A DNA stretch of 64,000 nucleotides. It comes from Caprimulgus europaeus. Lineage: Eukaryota; Chordata; Aves; Caprimulgiformes; Caprimulgidae. The first letter of the stretch is position 1. The number at the start of each line of letters is the position of its first letter. Both the position numbers and the translations under genes were made by a program. The stretch covers positions 46,553,515 through 46,617,514 of the forward strand of contig OU015528.1 of assembly GCA_907165065.1 (NCBI GenBank), given 5' to 3'. Positions 23,001 to 35,006 of the stretch are shown here, piece by piece. Under the pieces are notes generated by a model, which did not search any database, was not told the origin of the DNA, and worked only from the letters and a program-made list of their open reading frames with translations.

Positions 23001-26000
23001 AAGGAGGAGGGGGCTGTGAGGAATGGCAAGGTTATCTGTGCCAAAACGTTCCCAAATGGAGAGTGAAGATGCCAGGATCCTGAGATGGCCCCCAGGGTAT
23101 CAAGACCTCAGTTTGCTTCCTCGTTGGTTACCCAGCTGCTATTTGCAACTGCTTTGCTCTGTCACTTGTGCTTGGTTGTGCATGTTCCCCCTGCCCCTCT
23201 CCCCCACAGCTGGAGCCCCTCTCCATGATGCTCCCCTGGACGTGGCACCTTCTGTATCTGTGGTGGAGGGGATAGACAGCCTGGAGAAGGGGAGGGGGCT
23301 GGTACCATCGAGTGTTCCACTGGCCAAGTGGGGCAAGGATGGAGATGAGAGGAAGCACAGTGGGATGTGAGGAGTTGAGGCTGGCTGTGGACTGTGTTTT
23401 ATAGCTGCTCTTCAGCCATGTGGTTGGAGCATGGTGGGCAGGTGCTGAGTGAGGAGCCTGACCCTTCTCCTGCCCAAGGGTGCTGTTCCCATGTTATGCT
23501 GTGGCTCCCTGCAGCAAGCCCAGTCCTGGAGCTAGCACCAGTCATAGGCTCAACTTCACCATGATGGTCAGCAACCCTAAAGACAGAAAAGGACTGGAAG
23601 TACATCCTGGGTATCCCTCTAACTTTTGATTCAGCTTATGGACAGCGAGGCACATCAGGTAAAAGGAATGCATGCTCAGGAGAACACATAGCTATGCAGC
23701 TATTGCAGGAGAAGCTGGGGTGCTCGAGTGAGCAGTGAGGGAGGGTGCAGGTAACTGGTGAGGTGACAGGCAGGGCAGGACCCTTCACACCTTACAGCTG
23801 AAGGCAGGTCATGGGACCATCTGTTCTACAAGCTGGAGTGGGCAAGCTGGTCTCTGTGGCTGGCGTCAGCATCCTTGCCTTGCCCAGAGCTGCTGATCTG
23901 GACATTCACCTTGTTTTGTATTTGCTGTAAACACAAGGTCCCTGCTGGGTCTGCCCTTCTTCCTTCCACTCTGGGAATGCAGCTAGCCTTAGCCTGGGGA
24001 ATGGCCCTGCTGCTGTGTGCGGCCCTCGGTGTCCTGCTCACATCTTCTTCCCCTCCAGTACCTTGGAGACCTTGATATAGTGATTTAGATCTAGCTAGTT
24101 AACGGGAATTCATGTCTTCTGCTACCTGTTCAGGCCCACAAGGATCTTTTGTTACTTCATTCCTATTTAGCAACTTAATTTCCCAATTTAGTTAGCTTAT
24201 GGTGGTCGTCCCAGCCTTGTGGTTGTCCAGAATGTCCCTGTGCCCTTTTCCCTCATCTCCTGAGCCACTTTTCTCCATTGAAACTGCTGGATATCAGCTC
24301 CAGTAGTGTAGTTTCATGTCACTGCAAGAGCAGCTGCAGGACAACAGCACAGAGAAACCCTTCCTGGGGCTCAGTGGCTTTTCAGGGAGCTCACGCAATT
24401 CAGCAGACTGCAGAACAAAGGACAACAGCCACTGCGCAGGTCAGGATGGGCAGGAAACAGCCTCAGCAGCAAGCCAGCAGGAACCTTTTTCTCAGGAGCA
24501 GCTTAAGGGCAGCTTTGTGCCTTGGTGCTAAGTGTTGCATGGAGGAGACAGAAACACAACCAAAGCAATCTCGGGTGCTTGCTTTCAGGCAGGAGGGAGG
24601 GAGGTAAAGCCAAGCTCTCAGCTTTCACTTCAGCCTTGCAGAATCTCTCTCTTCAGTGGCTGTACAGAGCTCCTTGTAACACTCCCACCGCTGTTTTACT
24701 GATGGTGTCCCTCTCTGGAATTGCAAACCCACTGTCGTAAATTATTTTCTTATGTTCTTACTATCTCAAGATCTCCCCAGCTAAGGTATAATGACAGCAG
24801 ATTTTTGTTTAGCAGTCCAGTCTGCAATAGCTGCTGAGGGTCAGCAACAGATTATCATTAGAGTGATATAGCACAGAGAGGGCCAGAGAGATCAGATAAA
24901 GCAGAAGAGCTGTAGGGGCTGAAAAAGAGGGTGAACTTGATGTCGGAGCCTTTGGGACGCCTGTGTATCATCTGTCAAGAACAACCCCCAGGCTTGGGGA
25001 GGCCAGGCAGTGATAAGGGGGTCCTAGGCTGAGGAAGGTGATCCTGTCAGACAGACCTCTTCTCCTGTGAAGGGACAAGGACAGGCATGTAACCACATGT
25101 CTCTCCCTTCTGGGGCTTGTACAGCACTTGGCACAAACAGGACTTTACTCCTAATGATGTCCCTGAGGGACTGTAATGAAATAACTTTCCTGACTTCAGT
25201 CCTTACTGGAATTTGCTGTTCATTTCAAGTGTACACTCGGGTCTCAAAATAGACAAGGGTCTTTTTAGGAGCTAGTGAGTATGTTTTATTTATTCAGTAG
25301 TATTGATATTTTATTTATTGGGTCCTCCAGCAGGTTCATTAGTGAAATGACCATTAAGAAAGACAGGTGTCTACCTCAAAGAGCTGAAGCGACAGGCAGA
25401 TGGTTGGCCAAGTAACAAGGGGGAAGGCTTGTTCTACAGATATATCCAGATGTTTGGTAAATAATATATGCTTAGAGGAGATTCTCATACAGTGTCTACT
25501 TTAGGAAAATATGTGGTATTAAACAATGTCCTCATTAATCTTAGGCTTAGCCAGCCAGCAGGGTTGTAAATACTTGTTCACCCAACATGTGAATCATGCA
25601 GTATATTTTGCTGATAAGTGTACAGCAACATATTCCAGTGCAGGTATGACTGTTAGGTGGAAGACAGTGAGAAGATAAATACCAAATAATACAGACCATT
25701 TGATACCAGGAAGTATTGTAAACAGATCCTATTACTAGAACAGAGGAGGAAAAAACATCAGTTAAAGCCCAGGAAGGACAAAAGTGTCTTTGTTGGCAAA
25801 AATCTTTAAAGAAAGGTCCTGCTATGGAAAAAGCTCTATGCAACTTCTATGCTGTAAATCATATATAATTTTTGGCACCTGTATTGAGTCTTAAAATGCC
25901 ATCCTTTATCATGTATGGAAAGGAAAAAGGGCAGATAGTTTCAGCGCAGCAGGCCCCAACTAATGTTGACCAAGCCAAGTGAGGGAGGATGTTGAATCCA

Positions 26001-29000
26001 ATAATGTCTCCTCGTGCCTGCAGCACTGATGCCTTGCTCTTTTTCCTGTGCATCTCTCCCATGTTTCCTCCCAATGTCTGGCTAAAAGCACCATTAGCCA
26101 AAGTGAAAAGACCTCTGAAAGAAGCTTCTTACTACACAGGCCACTGCCAACATTGCAGAATGATGTTAGATGGTTTTGGATTAAGACTTTTCCATACTGA
26201 GTACACCTATTGCAATATTGGACTAACAGAGATCCAAGCAAGATGCTATAGAAAGGAAAGATTATTTTATTTTAAGCCACACTGATTTCACTCACCTAGA
26301 CTAACGCTCTCATAACCACATGTTCACAAGCACCAAAAGGCATTTGTTCATACTGCTTGGTTTTCTTGCAATCACTTAGAAGATTCAAGGCATGGGCTCT
26401 GGAGTTCTTGTCACATCTCCTGGGTTTCTCTTAGTTTGACCACTGTATGCTCATTTTAGATGCATCTTTTGCATCCTTCAGGAGCTAGCAGTGACTGTGG
26501 TCTTATGTCTCTGTCTTTTCCCACCTCTGAGTATCATTAAGTCTCATCCTCTTTTGTCTCCTCATCTAGGTATCTTATGGCTGAATATTGTTCTTTATTT
26601 TAGCACCATCATCTCTTGTGGTTTGAATTTTTCCTTTTATTAAGTCTTAGGTGTACTCTGTCCCTTGTTTTAGGACATACCTTGTTTTAAACTGTGCTTT
26701 GTTCTTCCCAGTCTGGATGTCCAGAGGATCTGTATGCCAATATGCTGTGGTCTGAATAACCTGCCCTTCTTAGGCCTTTCTTCCCAGTGGTTCCACACCC
26801 AGACTTCTCCTTTTTTCTCCACTTATATTATTCTCATTGTTTTATATTTTAAAGGAAATTATGATTAATAATGACAAAAACATCTCTGATAAAGTTGAGA
26901 CTTCTGGGCTCCAGTGTCATTTTAGGAAGAAAGAAAAACTAATTGAAAAGCAATAAAAATTGATCTGATTTATCTTTCCTTCTCCTTTTAAAATTCTTTC
27001 CTGCTTTATAAGAAGATGAAATTTCTTGATAAAAATAATCAATTGTTACATTTAATACAAATAAACAATAAATATGTATCCAAAGAGCATATAATTCGTG
27101 TATGAAATTCATTACTAAGGAAGGTCATTAAGTCGAATGACTTAACTAGCATATGATGTTAGGAACATTAATATAATTTGTAGTTATGCACAGGAAGATA
27201 AAAGTAATCAGATTTCATGCTTCAAGGAATAAGAATGTCTTTCTTCTCACCACAAACAGCATTTCACAATTAGCTGGGTATTGTGCATTTTCTCTCACCC
27301 CCTAAACTTCCTTTGAACTCTATCAGATATTGACAACAGAGGCCAAGACCAGAGGCTTGGTGTGCCACAGAAAAAGTTACTTACTTACTAAAGACAAAAT
27401 TTATGATACTGTAGATACTGAACCCAAGATAGAACAAAGAAACATATATAATGCTACAGGGATGCTTGTAAATATTCCAGTGGCCTCCTGCATTCAAGAC
27501 AGACAGTACAGAAATGTTTCAGTCCAGCCTTGGCTTCAGAAACACTGGCAGATTTTGGATCTAAGATGCTATCTAAGTTTGTTGTTGGAAAAAGAGACTT
27601 TATTGTTATTTTTTATTTACCAGATGGATGAGAAGAGTGAAACCACATCTGCTTTCTTATCACTCTGCATGTCTGGACAGGAAATAAGGCGGGTAAATCT
27701 CATCTGAGCCCAAAGAATGAATCAGGTCAGGACATTTTTGTGCTCATGTGGTGAAATGAGGGGGATGGGGGTGGAAAAGGAAGAGAGATTTCTGCTCCCC
27801 TTTCCCATAAGAGTGCAACCCAGAAGGACACTCTGTTTTTATGGTCAGAGTTCAAACTTTTTGCTTGCTCAGTTTTTCATAGGATACAAGCAATTCTGGT
27901 TACTTATATGGATTATTTAATCCCTACACAGGAGCCTCTGCCAACTTTTTCAGCATTCAAATAATGTTAATATTATCCTCTCTCTTCCTTCCTTCCCAGA
28001 CAGTAAGAGAAATAGGCTGATCGGTGTGTGTGGACATGTGTGGGTGGATGGGGGTGAAGCCAAAAGACGCAACAGAGTTAGCTCTTAGGCCTGAATGCTT
28101 TGGTTGCTTTACTCAGTGAATTAAATAACCTTGGTCTGGCTTCTGTGAAATTTTAGTCTCCTGTGCTCATAAACTTCCCGTTACAAGTAATCTTTTTTCA
28201 TTGTTTCAGCCAAACACAGCTGTTCTGGGAAGTCTTGGCCAAACAGAGGGAGTCAGTCTTTAAGGTAACTCAGTGATATCCCATGAAGAATGCCGAGTAT
28301 TGGAGTCAAAGGCTTGAGCCAGGCTTACTTTTTGCAGCAAGCAGAAATGGAGAGCAATGAGTTCCCACTGAGCTGTACTGCTGACCCCAAATGCTCCTGT
28401 ATTTATATGCAGACTGAGATTTTTCCAGGACACTGCGCTTGAATTTGAAGTCTGATGGATTGCAAGGAGTAATTTCGAGGATCACAACCCCACAGACTCT
28501 GACTGTGAGGTTATGACTGGCCACTAAACTCTGAATCTCAATAGTTTAAAGATTTTCCAACAACAACAGAATATAGTGGCTAAAAAGACCCCCAATCTAC
28601 CAAGCGACCAACCAGCCAAACAAATCCCACAGCTCACCAATTAGAGACCTCTCCATACGGTAGTGGCTATGTGGAGACAGGCCCATGTTCTGTAGAACAC
28701 TGCTGGTGGAAGAAGAATTATCCTCTCACCCTCTAGATTTCATCAGGGAGTCAGGATCTGGGCCTTTTAATGGTGTTTAATTTCAGTACCATTCCTTGGC
28801 ACTGGGATACTGAGAAACCAGTTGTCCCAGAGTCCAGAGTGGTACCCCTCTAGCTGAATGTGCAGGTGTGCTCCACGTCCATGGGCAGAAGAAAGTCACT
28901 GGAAGTCATCATGTAGGGTGGAAAGAGGAGTTTCTAAAATGCATCCTGGCCCAAAATGTTGGCAGAAGCATGAAAGAAAGTATCTGTGAGCTGGCATGGG

Positions 29001-30480
29001 AACCTTCCTCCCCAACAGGAGACTGACACTATCTGTAAGTTTCAGATGGTGGTTTCTACAGTATTCCTAAGACTATACCTAGATACACTTTGTTAGAAGA
29101 AGTTTCCATTAGAACCAATGCATATTTTCATACTGGAAACTTTTATTTTTGCACAAAACTGTAATGCTGTGCACAAAATTATTCTCAGGGGAAAAATAGA
29201 AACAGATTTCAAAGATATGTGTTTAAATATATTTGAGGAAAAAAATTCCACTTATTTGTTATGAAATTACTCTTTTCTCCCCACCTCACCACTGCAATGG
29301 AAATCAATAATTTATGTTATTTTGAAAAAACCCCTGATTGCTATGAAACTAGATTTCTCCTGTTTACATGTTCGCCCTTTCTTTTAACCTTTGGAACTTT
29401 AAAAATCTACTTTTGGAATGTTTAAATCTGTGTTTTTCCCAGGTTAAACTAGCTTTTGAACTAGTTTTAGGGTTAATTTTGGATAGGTAAGTGAGTTTGC
29501 TGCCAGAGCTAACACATATTCAGATGTGTATATCATGTTCCTTAAGTGTCTGAAATGTGTTCAGTTTATTTTTATTTCACAGTCTTTTGACTAGCTCCTG
29601 TGTTTGAAAAACATCTCCCTTTCTAAAGCTTAGTGTCACTATGCTAGTTTTCAGCACGATTTATTCCATGAGGTTGTTGACTTTAATTATATTGTGGATA
29701 CTCGGACACTGTTACTTAGTGGCTCAATTATACTTGTTTCTTGGATCAGTTCCTAGGTATTTCTTAGGACTAAATGAAAAAGTAAAAATAAAGTCTTGTT
29801 TTCTCATGTGCTGTAGAACCAGTTGTTCCAAAAAGCACTTGTTTATCATGTTGAGAAATCACTTCCTAAGCCATAGACCATGTGGTGGTTGACTAACTTA
29901 CATCCTGAAACACAGGAGCAAGCTTGGAAAGGGCTGTCCAGATCAGCGAGTCCAGTTGCTTGATTCTCTGGGCAACCTGGGTTTGGAAATCCTGCTCTGT
30001 CCCAGAGCTGATAGGGTTTTTTCCCTTGCTGCAGTGCTCAGCGACTTTGCTGAAGACTTTCTGGCATGAGCTGGGCACTTGGTGAGGTACACATGGATAT
30101 GAATTGTGGCCTTAAAGACACATAGGCTGGAAATGGGGTTTTTCGTTAATGGTAAGAACTTTGGCCTCTGAAACAGATCCTGGGGGAGTACTGGAAACAA
30201 AACCTAACTGCTAGTCCATTGTCTTGTTGGAAAAGACTTGTGAACAACACAGGGAAGCAGAGGCTTTGTGACTCCCATAGGCTGTGGTGAAAAGGTCTGT
30301 CATTCTGGGGGGGACTGCAAACCACCCTGCCTTGTTAGTCCTCATCTCTCACAGCAATTCTTCTTCCATGAGCATGGGTGTCCTGGGCCATACAGAGGAC
30401 TTCCACAGAGGTCTCACTGGTGTCTTATCCAGTGGCATTAACAGCTGCCCATCTCTGCTAGCACATTGTCAATAGACGTC
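14055..30480. other. Intergenic DNA between ERP27 and MGP, no gene supported
   Basis: Sixteen kilobases in which open frames reach about 165 codons on either strand, but none shows recognisable homology, consistent splice borders or coding composition. The stretch 15.5-24.5 kb is richer in GC; 25-30 kb is AT-rich. A short signal-peptide-like ORF at 23977-24075 is described under findings. An AT-rich patch of near-repeated ATTAAGAAGATAT units lies at about 21110-21235. I recognised no transposon in this stretch. Confidence 0.6.
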
Positions 30481-31107
30481 TGTCCTGGTTTTTAGCTGGG
30501 ACAGATCTAGGTTTCTTTTTAGTAGTTACAATAGTGCTGCGTTTTGCTTTCAGACTGGGACTTGTTATGAGAGAGACACTGAAAACAGGCCAGTGTTTGC
30601 ATTTTTCTTGCTGGAAGTGAAGGACTTCATGTTTCATTAGTCTACAAGTGCAAGATCTAAGGGGGCAAGGAATATTTAAATTAATAATCTAAATTGGCAT
30701 TTGGATATGCCAATGGGATATTCCATATCATATCACATCATGTCCAGTATATTAGTGAGGGTCTCTTCCTCTTTTAGCTCTCTCTGGCTTTCGCTCGGGC
30801 TCTCGCTCTTCTGGGATTGCAGTTTCGGTTCAGGACTGTCGCTCCTCTGGGATTGTTATCTGGGAACGGGGTGGTGAGCAGTTGCACTGTGTGTCACTCA
30901 TTTTCATATTTTATTACTGTTATCATCACTATTATTTTAATATTAGTATTATTTTAAGTTTTCTATTATTAAATTGTTCTTGTCTCAACCGATGAGTCTT
31001 CTTACCCTTGCCCCCAATCTTCTCCCCTATCCCTTGGGGGTAGGGGGGCAGTGGGTGAATGGCTGTGTTGGCTGTTGGCCAAGGCCTAGCCCAGTGAAAC
31101 TATCACA
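30481..31107 (+). mobile_element. Solo LTR of an avian endogenous retrovirus
   Basis: The segment begins TGTCCTGGTTTTTAGCTGGG, the usual start of an LTR family frequent in neoavian genomes, and ends CTATCACA, giving TG...CA ends over 627 bp. Flanking pentamers are ACGTC on the left and ACATC on the right, a 5-bp target duplication differing by one CpG-to-CpA change. Inside are an AT-rich stretch at about 30900-30970 and a G-rich tail near 31036-31050. No internal retroviral genes flank it, so it is a solo LTR left by recombination. Confidence 0.7.
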
Positions 31108-33030
31108 ACATCTCAGAATCAGTCTTCTGTGATCACCTTTATGCTTCATAGTTGTTCCTTTTGTCCCTGTTTGTTTTAAGTTTATGAGCTCTTAATTTAC
31201 AGCAGGATTTTTACTGCTAATCCCCTTGGAAGACATGCATTTGTGCTATTGCATATTTTCCTGTTTCTGTTATTCCAGCTTTCAAGGTTATCCTTTTCCT
31301 CCTGTATGAGCTCTCAGGCCTCACTTCCACTGTTGCTTTATTGCTTTGTGTTATCAACAAGTATTCCCTTCTTAAGCCAGTCATTAATGGAAGTATTAGA
31401 TAAAACTAGTCTTGAGATAAATTAAAATAGTACTTTCTCAACATTTCTCCTTCACACTGCTCAAGCTTCTGCCCCATTTATTTGGTGCCTTGCCATCTCA
31501 CAATTTTGGTGTTAAAGCTCATTTTCTCCAGTTTAACTAAAAACTTGCTAGTTGACACTGAGACCCAAGTTTTTTTAATATTTAGTTAGATGGCGACAAT
31601 CAGACTTTCTGGATCTTGTTTTCTTTCAGAGTTCAGCATGTCGCAGGGCTGGATATTCAGGTGCCCCTGAAGGGTCATAGAAGAGGGCAAGAAATGTCCT
31701 CTTCTTTGCACTGCTTTCCAAAGGTGGCTCGTGTCTGTGTGCCCTATACCTCGAGGACAGTTCAAGGTTGCTGTTCTCAGACTCTGTAGGCCAAGAGCTG
31801 CTTGTACAAGGACACACATAATGTGGTACACAGGTAGGTCTGAACTTTCCCCAAACTAATCGAGCACGGTAGGAGCCAAAGATCCCAGCCTTGGACAGAA
31901 GCCCTTCACTATTCTCTGGGAAGCAGGCAAAAGTACAGATAAAAAATGTATGTGTTAGCTCCAAGGTGACAAAGTATCCTATAAAATTGCAGCAAATCCC
32001 ACTTCTGTACTAATCATTTGGTGATTATTAAGTCCACAGTTAAGCTATGATTTTTGTTTTGCAACCAAGGCTGTAAGTCAGGCCACACTCGATCTTTTCC
32101 TGGATCAGAGAAACTATACTCACCAGCTGTTTGGTTAGTGAATAGATGCAATGTGTTTTCTTTCTTAACCTCTTGAGACACTGATTCTGCATCTGGTCAT
32201 CCCCCCCATCTCACCTCTGCTGAGCTCAGTCCCTCAGACTTTGCTTACCCTTACTTGAGGACTGGACCTGCCAGCATCTATGCTATGCACGCACCAGGTA
32301 TGGGGCTCTGCTGAGCAAAGGAGCACTGCTGCAGATTGATAATTGCATGGGTTCAGCATCCCAGTGTGGTGCATGTGTGCCCTTGGCTTGGGTGCAGGCA
32401 GGACCAATAGCCCAGTCCAACAAGCACATGCCCTGGGTTGTCTGACGTGTTGTGCAGCACTGCTGTGGGTCTGGTGCGAGCAGCAAAGGTGCATTTCAGG
32501 GGCCTGGGTGTGTGTAAGCCAGCTCCTTGCCCTGTAGAGTTTGTCACTTGAAGGTTTCAGAGCTACCTCCAAAAGCAGGCACCTTTGTTATGTGAGTTGT
32601 CAGTCTGGTGTTTGCCTGCCATCAGGAGGGGGGATCAGACAGTTGCAAAAGGAGCACAGAAGGAAACAAGAGAAGACCTGTCCTGCTCCATGGAAGAGCA
32701 GGTGCCCTGGCCAGCACTGCAGGTCTAGTTAAGAGTATGACCAGGGAAGGAGGGGGCAGAGAAGAGGGGATCTGGCTGCAAAGGGGGAAGACTGCAGCTT
32801 GTTCTCAGACCTCTGTTCACTCACTGCTTCTGGGCACAGAAAGGCAGCCTGGATGTGGCTGTGCCCCTCCTAGCCCCTGCTGTCTGCTCTGCCTCTCTCC
32901 TCTCCCTCTTGGCTCAGTTCCTTGAGGTTGTTGGTTTCCTGGCTGTGGGCAGAAGGTGTTTTTGACAGAGAAGGTGGTAGCCTGGGGGTGGATCTGAAAT
33001 GGGAGACAGAAGAGGGGAGGAGTCACTGAT
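31108..33030. other. Intergenic DNA upstream of MGP, nothing recognised
   Basis: Mixed-composition DNA with short frames on both strands only. It could hold MGP control elements, but I identify no specific site here. Confidence 0.5.
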
Positions 33031-33040
33031 CAGTGCTAAT

Positions 33041-33136
33041 AAATAAAAGGCCCCTCTTTTTCAGTCCAGGGTCAGGACGCTGGGAGAGCTGCCCCCTCAG
33101 ACAAGAGCTGCAGGCTGGCGGAGAAGTGACGGCTTA
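33041..33136 (+). promoter_or_regulatory. Candidate distal promoter and non-coding first exon of MGP
   Basis: A TATA-like AATAAAAGG (33042-33050) is followed by about 85 bases that end at a strong donor, GTGAGT (33137-33142). An acceptor (branch-like CTGCTAAT, then TTTTACAG) ends at 34920, just before the MGP start-codon exon. Together these would make a non-coding exon spliced into MGP. I recall alternative upstream MGP promoters described in Xenopus. No transcript evidence is available here. Confidence 0.35.
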
Positions 33137-34817
33137 GTGAGTATGCAGGGACTGCCTTGCTTTTTCTGGATGTCTGCTTGCTATTCATGCCTTGCTGGTG
33201 CTTCACAGCTGCAAAATGTTGCTGTGGCGTGTGTAACATTGTGATTCTCCACTCCAGCAGGAGACAAGTCAGAGTGCTGCTTTTCTGATCTCCCCTTTAT
33301 TTGAGGGACTGCGGACATGTCCTCAGAATTTGCAGGCAATTCATCTTAGCTTTTCTTTCTGTATTTCTAATAAGCGGATGCTGCTAGAAAGCAGAAGGAT
33401 TTGGCTCACTGTGCTGCATGGTGTGTTACCTCTTGGTAAGCCCACTGATGCTGGGGAGGGGGGATGTGTGCTGGAGAAGTACAGAGTGCAGGAGGAGTAG
33501 GAAGGAGATGTACTTTTGTGAAGGAAAGCGTTCCTCAAAGGAGATTTGTTGGTATAGGGCTGTGTAGCCGGCATGTTCATTCATCCCTTGGAAAATGCAT
33601 TGCTTCTGTGGTGAAAAATGAGACATTTGGGTTAAAGTGGTGTTTGTGGCTCTTCTCCTGTGGTTGAAGGCAGGGCATGCTCCAGGCATTCTGGGATTAG
33701 AGTCCTCTGAAATGGGAACAGAGTCTTGCAGGGAGCAGAGTGCTCTGCCCTGAGTGAAAACAGATAAATAAAGAGGGTTTGGCTGGAAAGCATGTTGGAG
33801 TTTCCTGCTATGCAGCCTCATCTTCATTCAAAAGTACTCCCAGCATCTTCCTCTCTGTGCCCCACTGCTTTCCCACTGGGCTGTCTCCTCCAGCAAACTG
33901 CTCCCCTTTGCTTTTCACCCAGCAGGGATGGCCATCTCTGTAACTCCTTCTTTCTTTCACTCCCTCCTACTGTACTACAGAGCTGAAGAGAGGAACACCC
34001 CATCACTGCTGTCCATGACATTGGTCCCAGAGAAGCTCTTTGGGTGCTAGAAAGTGAGATAATACTCCCAGAGACTGCTGGCCTGGGAGATTCATCCCAG
34101 CTGAAAAGCCTTGCATTGACATCTGACTTTGGTGCTCCATGGGGCAAGAACTGCTAGTGCTAGACCAGAGAGGCAGCAGTCCTGAGAAAGATGGTTACCT
34201 TTACCTTCACCAAGATGCTGTCCATTGGGCTGGAAGAGCAATGTAAGATCAGGACCTGCAGAGATAGAGTTCTGGGTGCTACTGTCATCTCAGTGCAAAA
34301 ATCATGATCCCTACAGCAGAAAAGATCCTTCTAGGTTGCTGCTTGTCACTCCTGGAGCAGTAAAGTAGGAGAGGAGAAGGGGTAGTAGGGTTGAATTCCT
34401 CCTCTGACAACTGGCAGGTTAGGACCACAGTGGGGGCCAGCTGGAGAGAGGGGTGCTGATTGGGGATGGAGTGTTTGAAGCCTCATTCTCTGTGCCTCTC
34501 TTGGCAAAACTGACAGAACAGTCTGGGCTGAGTGTATGCAGCCAGAGGATGGTGAGGGCAAAGAGGGCAGATCAGAGGAATAATTAGAAAGGCAAACATT
34601 TACATTTGGGATCAGCACACACCTCACCCTCTGGGCCTTCTGCAGCCCTGAAATCCCTTTTGCTTGAGCAGGCCAGCTTTTCTGAGCATGGAATGCTAGT
34701 GACATTCTTACCTGTGAATTATGGTCCTCAGCCCTCATCTGGGAGAGGAAGGGAGCATGCCCTCTCTGTCCCAAAACCTAATTCAATCTGCTAGTAGAAG
34801 ATGTTTTGTAATGACTC

Positions 34818-34823
34818 TATAAA
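34818..34823 (+). promoter_or_regulatory. TATA box, proximal MGP promoter candidate
   Basis: TATAAA followed by GGG, 184 bases before the MGP ATG. If used, transcription would begin near 34850 and give an unspliced 5' UTR of about 155 bases. It competes with the distal-promoter model. Confidence 0.45.
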
Positions 34824-35006
34824 GGGTGTGTACCAGCCAGCTGTTGCCTTCCCCAGGCTCTTTCATGGGCCCCCTCCTGGCTCTGTTTTCATAATAAACA
34901 TTCCACTGCTAATTTTACAGGCAGCACAAGATCTCCAGCTGCCCTCAGTGGGAAGAGAGCGAGACACAGTGAGAGACAGTGAGAGATTCCTCCCCGCACT
35001 GGCACA

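Noticed and set aside
27330-27707. 125-codon plus-strand frame in AT-rich intergenic DNA
   Set aside because: No signal peptide, domain or splice context, and composition is not coding-like.
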